A stretch of DNA of 64,000 bases, taken from assembly GCF_026242055.1 (NCBI RefSeq), contig NZ_JAPJDL010000003.1, positions 1-64,000 of the forward strand, given 5' to 3'. Shown piece by piece: positions 60,010-64,000 of the stretch. Origin of the DNA: Lentzea sp. NEAU-D7. GTDB taxonomy: Bacteria; Actinomycetota; Actinomycetes; Mycobacteriales; Pseudonocardiaceae. The notes below the pieces were generated by a model. The model was given only the letters and a program-made list of their open reading frames with translations, did no database searches and was not told the origin of the DNA. How positions within the stretch are numbered: position 1 is the first letter of the stretch; the number at the start of each line of letters is the position of its first letter. Both the position numbers and the translations under genes were made by a program.

Positions 60010-61235
60010 ATCACCAGGCCGGCGAGCGCGCCGACCACGGTGCCGTTGATCCGGATGAACTGCAGGTCCCTGCCGACCTGCAGTTCGATCTTGCGCGAGG
60101 TCTCCTCCGCGTCCCAGCGCTCGACCGTGTCCGTGATCAGCGTGGTGATCTCCGCGCGGTAGTTGCCGACGACGTACCCGGCGGCCTGCTCCAGCCAGCC
60201 GTCGACCTTGGCACGCAGCTCCAGGTCGTCCGTGAGGTTGGTGCCGAGCGTGATCAGGCCCTGCGTGACGCGCTTGCGCAGCTCGCTGGACGGGTCCTCG
60301 GCGGCGTCGAGCAGCATCTTCTTGGCCGTGCCCCAGGCGCTGCTGATCAGCTTCTGGACGTCCGGGTGGCCGATCACCTGCTGCTTGACCTGCTCGGCGC
60401 GCTGCATGGTCGCCTCGTCGGTCTGCATGTCGCCGGAGAACTCGATCAGGAACTGGTCGACGGCGAGGCGCATCGGGTGGTTGACGTCGGTCTTGACCGC
60501 CCAGGCGAAGTTGACGAGCTCGGTGTAGACCTTGTCGCCGAGCATGGCGTCGACGAACTTGGGCGACCAGGTCGGCGCGCGGTCCGTGACGATGAGGCTG
60601 ACCTTGTCGTAGTTGTCGCGCACCCACTCGTAGGCGCGGTCGCACATGAGGTCGACGAGCTTGTGGTGCGCGCCGTCGGTCAGTACCTGCTGGAGCAGCT
60701 TGCCCAGCGGCGGACCCCACGGCTTCTCCGTGACCCGCTTCACGATCGCCTGCTCCACGACCGCCTGGACCTCTTCGTCCTTGAGCACCGTGATGGCGCC
60801 CTTGAGGATGTTCGAGAGCTCGTTGGTGATCCGTTCGGCGTTGGCGGGCTGCTTGATCCACGCACCGGCGCGTTCCGCGATGCCCGCCCGGCGGAGCTTG
60901 TCCTGGACGATCTCGGGGCTCAGGAAGTTGACGCCCACGAAGTCGCCGAGCGTCTGCCCGAACATGTTCTTGCGTTCGGGGATGATCGCGGTGTGCGGGA
61001 TCGGCAACCCCAGTGGCCTGCGGAAGAGGGCCGTGACGGCGAACCAGTCCGCGAGGGCGCCGACCATGCCGGCCTCCGCGGCGGCCCGCACGTAGCCCAC
61101 CCAGGCGCCCTCGAAGGCGTGCGTGCCGAAGAAGATGATCGTCGCGCCTATCAGGAAGCTCGTCGCGACGAGCTTCATCTTGCGCAGGTCGGTGCGCTTC
61201 TGCTGGTCAGCGGCGGTCAGTTGCTCCACAAGCAC
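59982..61235 (-). CDS. DUF445 membrane-associated protein
   Basis: This 417-residue protein has one N-terminal helix (about 22-40), a long amphipathic middle with GGMVGALADWFAVTALFRRPLGLPIPHTAIIPERKNMFGQTLGDFV, and a C-terminal helix (NGTVVGALAGLVIYTVANVL). This is the DUF445 layout. Its function is unknown; it occurs in many bacteria, often near transport genes. The start is a GTG at 61235, with another GTG two codons later. It is divergent from the aminotransferase across 23 bp. Confidence 0.9.
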   Translation of the reverse strand: MLVEQLTAADQQKRTDLRKMKLVATSFLIGATIIFFGTHAFEGAWVGYVRAAAEAGMVGALADWFAVTALFRRPLGLPIPHTAIIPERKNMFGQTLGDFVGVNFLSPEIVQDKLRRAGIAERAGAWIKQPANAERITNELSNILKGAITVLKDEEVQAVVEQAIVKRVTEKPWGPPLGKLLQQVLTDGAHHKLVDLMCDRAYEWVRDNYDKVSLIVTDRAPTWSPKFVDAMLGDKVYTELVNFAWAVKTDVNHPMRLAVDQFLIEFSGDMQTDEATMQRAEQVKQQVIGHPDVQKLISSAWGTAKKMLLDAAEDPSSELRKRVTQGLITLGTNLTDDLELRAKVDGWLEQAAGYVVGNYRAEITTLITDTVERWDAEETSRKIELQVGRDLQFIRINGTVVGALAGLVIYTVANVLF

Positions 61236-61258
61236 ATTGTCCGTGAAGATCCTGCGTT

Positions 61259-62422
61259 GTGCGGGTACCAGCGCTAGTTCCCCGGTTGCAGCCGTTCACG
61301 TCGACCATCTTCGCGGAGATGACGGCGCTGGCCGTGCAGCACGACGCCGTCAACCTCGGTCAGGGCTTCCCCGACACCGACGGCCCGGCGTCGATGCTCC
61401 AGGCCGCCCAGTCGGCGATCGCGTCGGGGGTGAACCAGTACCCGCCCGGTCCGGGCATGCCGGTGCTGCGCCGCGCCGTCGCCGCCCACCGGTCCCGCTA
61501 CGGCCTCTCCTACGACCCGGACACCGAGGTCCTGGTGACCGTCGGTGCCACCGAGGCGATCGCGGCCTCGTTGCTGGCGCTGGTCGAGGCCGGCGACGAG
61601 GTGATCCTGATCGAGCCGTACTACGACTCGTACGCCGCCTCCGTTGCCCTGGCGGGCGCGACGCGGGTGACCGTCGGCCTGCGCGAGGACGCGTCCGGCC
61701 GGTTGGCGCTGGACGTCGACGCCCTGCGCGCGGCCGTCACGCCGCGGACTCGGGCGATCCTGGTCAACACGCCGCACAACCCGACCGGCACGGTCTTCCG
61801 CTTGGAAGAGCTCCAAGCGATCGCCTCGCTGTGCGTGGAGCACGACCTGCTGGCGATCACGGACGAGGTCTACGAGCACCTGGTGTTCGACGGACTCGTC
61901 CACATCCCGCTGGCCTCGCTGCCGGGCATGGCGACGCGGACGTTGTCGATCTCCGGCGCGGGCAAGACGTTCAACTGCACCGGCTGGAAGATCGGCTGGG
62001 TCTGCGGTCCCGCCGAACTCGTGTCGGCGGTCCGCGCGGCCAAGCAGTTCATGACCTTCGTGGGCGGTGCGCCGTTCCAGCCCGCCGTCGCCCACGCCCT
62101 GACGGCCGAGCTGGACTGGGTCACCGGGCTGCGGGACTCGCTGGCGTCCAAGCGCGCACGGCTGGCCGAGGGCCTGCGCGCGGCCGGTTTCGAGGTGCGG
62201 TCGTCCGAGGGCACGTACTTCATCTGCGCGGACGTCCGGCCGCTGGGCTACACGGACGGTCTGGCCCTGTGCCGCGACCTGCCCGCCCGGATCGGCGTCG
62301 CGGCCGTGCCGGTGCAGGTGTTCACGGACCGGCCCGACCAGTGGAAGCACCTGATCCGGTTCGCGTTCTGCAAGCAGGACGCCGTGATCGACGAAGCCGT
62401 GGAGCGCCTCCACAAGCTGTAG
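61259..62422 (+). CDS. Class I/II PLP-dependent aminotransferase
   Basis: This 387-residue fold-type I aminotransferase has VNLGQGFPDTDGPASM, VTVGATEAIAASLLAL, LVNTPHNPTGTVF, ITDEVYEHLVFDG and the PLP lysine in SISGAGKTFNCTGWKIGW. It resembles kynurenine/methionine-type and DapC-like aminotransferases. Substrate cannot be fixed from sequence. The GTG start is only 23 bp from the divergent DUF445 start, so their promoters must overlap. It is followed by DnaA-box-like repeats. Confidence 0.92.
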   Translation: MRVPALVPRLQPFTSTIFAEMTALAVQHDAVNLGQGFPDTDGPASMLQAAQSAIASGVNQYPPGPGMPVLRRAVAAHRSRYGLSYDPDTEVLVTVGATEAIAASLLALVEAGDEVILIEPYYDSYAASVALAGATRVTVGLREDASGRLALDVDALRAAVTPRTRAILVNTPHNPTGTVFRLEELQAIASLCVEHDLLAITDEVYEHLVFDGLVHIPLASLPGMATRTLSISGAGKTFNCTGWKIGWVCGPAELVSAVRAAKQFMTFVGGAPFQPAVAHALTAELDWVTGLRDSLASKRARLAEGLRAAGFEVRSSEGTYFICADVRPLGYTDGLALCRDLPARIGVAAVPVQVFTDRPDQWKHLIRFAFCKQDAVIDEAVERLHKL

Positions 62423-62464
62423 TTGTCCACAGGTGTTGATGAGTTTCTCCACAGCTGTGGACAA
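62423..62464. other. Cluster of DnaA-box-like 9-mers
   Basis: TTGTCCACA (62423-62431), TTCTCCACA (62445-62453) and TGTGGACAA (62456-62464, inverted) lie within 42 bp. The first matches the GC-rich DnaA box form. The outer two form a 10-bp inverted repeat. A further TTGTCCACA is at 63149-63157, inside the small gene. No origin features (AT-rich unwinding region, dnaA/dnaN) are present, so this is more likely a DnaA-titrating or regulatory site, or a hairpin terminator. Confidence 0.5.
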
Positions 62465-62518
62465 CCCACTTTCGGGTGAGCTGCGGAGCCGTGGCGCCGG
62501 AGTTCGACTCCAAATGGC

Positions 62519-63049
62519 ATGGACTCGAACACTGAGGTTCTCACCGCGTGGCGTTCCGGTCTCTCCGGCTGGGACGCCCTCGTCGAGCGCTACTCCCGGC
62601 TGGTCTGGTCGGTGCCCAGATCGTTCCGCCTGAGCCGGACCGATGCCGCCGACGTCTACCAGTGCACGTGGCTCTGCCTGGCAGAACACCTCACCCGACT
62701 GCGAGAACCCGAGCACCTCGCGACCTGGCTGGTCCGTACCGCCACCCGCCAGTCGATAGCGGTCCTGCGCACGCGGGGGCGCGAGGTCTCCTACGACCTG
62801 TGGGAGCCGGTCTCGGTCCTGCCGACCCCGGACGAGGTCGTCGTCACCACCGATCGGCAGCGCCGGCTGTGGTCGGCGCTGATGACCTTGAACGAGCGCT
62901 GCCAGCGGCTGCTGAGGATCGCTGCCCACAGCCCTGAACTGAGTTATGCACAGGTTGCGGACGCCCTGGGGATGAACCTGGGGAGCGTTGGTTCCACGCG
63001 CAGCCGTTGCCTCGCTGAGCTGCGGCGGAAGCTGGTGGACCTGCGATGA
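62519..63049 (+). CDS. ECF-type sigma factor
   Basis: This 176-residue protein has sigma region 2 (WDALVERYSRLVWSVPRSFRLSRTDAADVYQCTWLCLAEHLTRLREPEHLATWLVRTATRQSI) and region 4 (LNERCQRLLRIAAHSPELSYAQVADALGMNLGSVGSTRSRCLAELRRKL). It is a small ECF factor with its stop overlapping the next start (ATGA). No anti-sigma with a membrane helix is visible; the two following small proteins may play that part. The upstream region holds DnaA-box-like sequences. Confidence 0.88.
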   Translation: MDSNTEVLTAWRSGLSGWDALVERYSRLVWSVPRSFRLSRTDAADVYQCTWLCLAEHLTRLREPEHLATWLVRTATRQSIAVLRTRGREVSYDLWEPVSVLPTPDEVVVTTDRQRRLWSALMTLNERCQRLLRIAAHSPELSYAQVADALGMNLGSVGSTRSRCLAELRRKLVDLR

Positions 63050-63186
63050 GCGACGACCTCCTGACCCTGCTGGCCGGCCTCTTCGATCGCACCGGCGCCC
63101 CGCCCCGGCTCGCTGCCCCGGCTGCGGCCGACGCCCCGCCTCGGCCAGTTGTCCACAGCCTGCTCCACCCCGGAGGTTCGCGATGA
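63046..63186 (+). CDS. Small 46-residue protein in ECF operon
   Basis: This 46-residue reading frame starts at an ATG that overlaps the sigma stop and ends in TGA overlapping the next ATG. Its first residues (MSDDLLTLLAGLFDRTGAPP) resemble those of the following protein (MRDPLLDEIAGLFGSDTPPP), so it may be a shortened duplicate. The rest is Ala/Pro-rich. Coupling on both sides favours a real gene. Function unknown. Confidence 0.6.
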   Translation: MSDDLLTLLAGLFDRTGAPPRLAAPAAADAPPRPVVHSLLHPGGSR

Positions 63187-63542
63187 GGGACCCGCTGCTC
63201 GACGAGATCGCCGGCCTGTTCGGCTCGGACACCCCGCCGCCCGCCCTCGCACCGCGCCCGACGGGCCTCGCACCGATGGCCCCTGTGGACGAACCGGTCC
63301 GCGGGCCGTCCCGCCAGCTCGTGTTCCACCTCGGCGCCGGACGCCTGCACCTGCAGCTCGACCCCGGCCACCTGACCGGTGTGCTGGACGACAGCGGCCT
63401 CGCCGTCGAGATCCACGCACCGTCGTCCGTCCAGGCGCTGCGGCCGGATCCCGAGGGCTGGTTCCGCGCGACCGTCAGACCGGGCCCGGTGTGCGTGACC
63501 GTGCCCGGCCTGGGTCTCACGACCGGCTGGTTCGTCGCATGA
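63183..63542 (+). CDS. Unknown 119-residue protein in ECF operon
   Basis: This protein has an N-terminal tract of about 40 residues with LLDEIAGLFGSD and Pro-rich linker. The core of about 75 residues is beta-rich (RQLVFHLGAGRLHLQLDPGHLTGVLDDSGLAVEIHAPSSVQ...GPVCVTVPGLGLTTGWFV). GGAGG is 5 nt before the ATG. No family is recognised. The ATGA overlaps before and after point to one operon with the ECF sigma factor and the TPR-like gene, so it may be a partner in signalling (inference). Confidence 0.75.
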   Translation: MRDPLLDEIAGLFGSDTPPPALAPRPTGLAPMAPVDEPVRGPSRQLVFHLGAGRLHLQLDPGHLTGVLDDSGLAVEIHAPSSVQALRPDPEGWFRATVRPGPVCVTVPGLGLTTGWFVA

Positions 63543-64000
63543 GCGCCAGCGCCGACCCCCGGGCCACCATCGCGACGACCGAGGTCCGCGGCACCAGGGC
63601 GCAGCGCGCCGACGCCCTGCACGACCTCAGCGTCGCCCACGCCGAGCTCGGCCACCTCGACGTCGCCGCCCGGTTCGCCCGGCGCGGGCTGCGCCGCCCC
63701 CGGGGGGGGCGGGGCCCCCGCACCCGCGCGGGGGGCGGGGTGGGCGGGGGCGGCCGGCCGCGGCGCCTCGAGCACCTCGGCCTCGCGACACCCCTGCTGC
63801 GCGGCGGGGAGCTCGCCAGGGCCAGGTGCCTGCGCGGACTGCACCTCTGCCAGGAGGCCGAGCCCAGGCTGGCGATCGCCGAGCTCACCGCGGTCATCCG
63901 GGAGCTGCGCAGGTACGGCGACGAGAGGTGGCTGGCCAACGCGCTGATCGGACGGGGGATCGCGCGGTGCAACGCGACCAGGCTGACTTCCGCCGAGGCC
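63539..64000 (+). CDS. TPR-like protein, truncated by window end
   Basis: The gene opens at ATG 63539 (ATGA overlap) and is still open at 64000. Visible helices have a TPR-like look: ADALHDLSVAHAELGHLDVAARFARRGL, then LARARCLRGLHLCQEAEPRLAIAELTAVIRELRRYGDERW. Actinomycete operons of this kind often encode a large TPR protein, at times with a CHAT protease, but that part is outside the window. Between about 63693 and 63768 the sequence turns into G- and C-runs (eight G at 63702-63709) that would replace a helix by Gly/Arg; this may be a base-calling or assembly fault. Confidence 0.7.
   Translation, partial: MSASADPRATIATTEVRGTRAQRADALHDLSVAHAELGHLDVAARFARRGLRRPRGGRGPRTRAGGGVGGGGRPRRLEHLGLATPLLRGGELARARCLRGLHLCQEAEPRLAIAELTAVIRELRRYGDERWLANALIGRGIARCNATRLTSAEA

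Noticed and set aside
62423..62464. Replication origin
   Set aside because: Only three or four DnaA-like boxes, no AT-rich region, and no dnaA, dnaN, recF or gyrase genes nearby.
62490..62520. GGAGTTCGACTCC resembling a tRNA T-arm
   Set aside because: No acceptor, D- or anticodon arms could be folded around it, and it lies directly before the ECF start codon.

Overview
The window is high-GC DNA from an actinomycete. The gene content (mshA and other mycothiol-linked functions, ribosomal protein bS22, RegX3/SenX3, an HBHA-like protein, a BldN/RsbN-like pair, 6C RNA) and a gene order that, from memory, parallels the Mycobacterium tuberculosis Rv0474-Rv0526 block point to a Pseudonocardiales member such as Lentzea, Saccharothrix, Actinosynnema or Amycolatopsis relatives. 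The genus is inference. No tRNA, rRNA, insertion sequence, prophage or CRISPR array was seen. The DNA looks like ordinary chromosome with dense operons, many 1-4 bp ATGA/GTGA overlaps and many GTG starts.

Layout. 261-6595 (minus) holds hemB, a run of small membrane proteins, hemL, a histidine phosphatase and a TlpA-like lipoprotein. 6674-11266 is the rex-hemA-hemC-hemD operon with a Rex operator in front. Together these make the C5 tetrapyrrole pathway from glutamyl-tRNA to uroporphyrinogen III. 11435-14705 carries a membrane molybdopterin oxidoreductase, a glutaredoxin-like protein and an acyl-CoA ligase. 14870-19320 is a developmental-looking block: BldN-like sigma factor, RsbN-like anti-sigma, a ThiF (E1-like)/GNAT pair and an HAD-IB phosphatase. 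19249-21305 has an ArsR-type regulator divergent from a P450-like/PEP-mutase fusion. 21274-31663 contains acyltransferase, epimerase, bS22, a small HTH protein, proC, thioesterase, proline dehydrogenase, sugar isomerase, a proline-rich membrane protein, ppx, regX3 and senX3. 32004-43510 contains gpmA, a RibD-type reductase, a CoA ligase, 6C RNA, DUF4349, YbjN, mshA, a hydrolase, an L,D-transpeptidase, an SDR, a trypsin-like protein, murB and DUF2505.

43489-52771 is a mixed stretch: methyltransferase, mycothiol-dependent enzyme, purU, a lysine-less aminotransferase homologue, a LOG-family protein, YbaK, TipA-like regulator, PfpI, hydrolase, DUF2516, HBHA-like protein and XRE regulator. 52890-64000 is more accessory: a PCMT-like methyltransferase, a transmembrane NACHT NTPase, a PadR-controlled ABC transporter, CGNR and DUF445 proteins, an aminotransferase, and at the right edge an ECF sigma operon that runs out of the window in a TPR-like gene.

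Regulation that can be read directly: a Rex operator upstream of rex; a motif CGCTAC-N5-ACGGAGTA(A)CAACACGT upstream of the BldN-like sigma gene and again in the ThiF/HAD-IB gap, with a weaker copy before 6C RNA; palindromic operators at a CoA ligase, a TipA-like gene, a PadR gene, an XRE gene and the L,D-transpeptidase/SDR gap; several genes with TANNNT 6-8 nt before the start codon, as expected for leaderless mRNAs; and a cluster of DnaA-box-like sequences before the ECF sigma gene.
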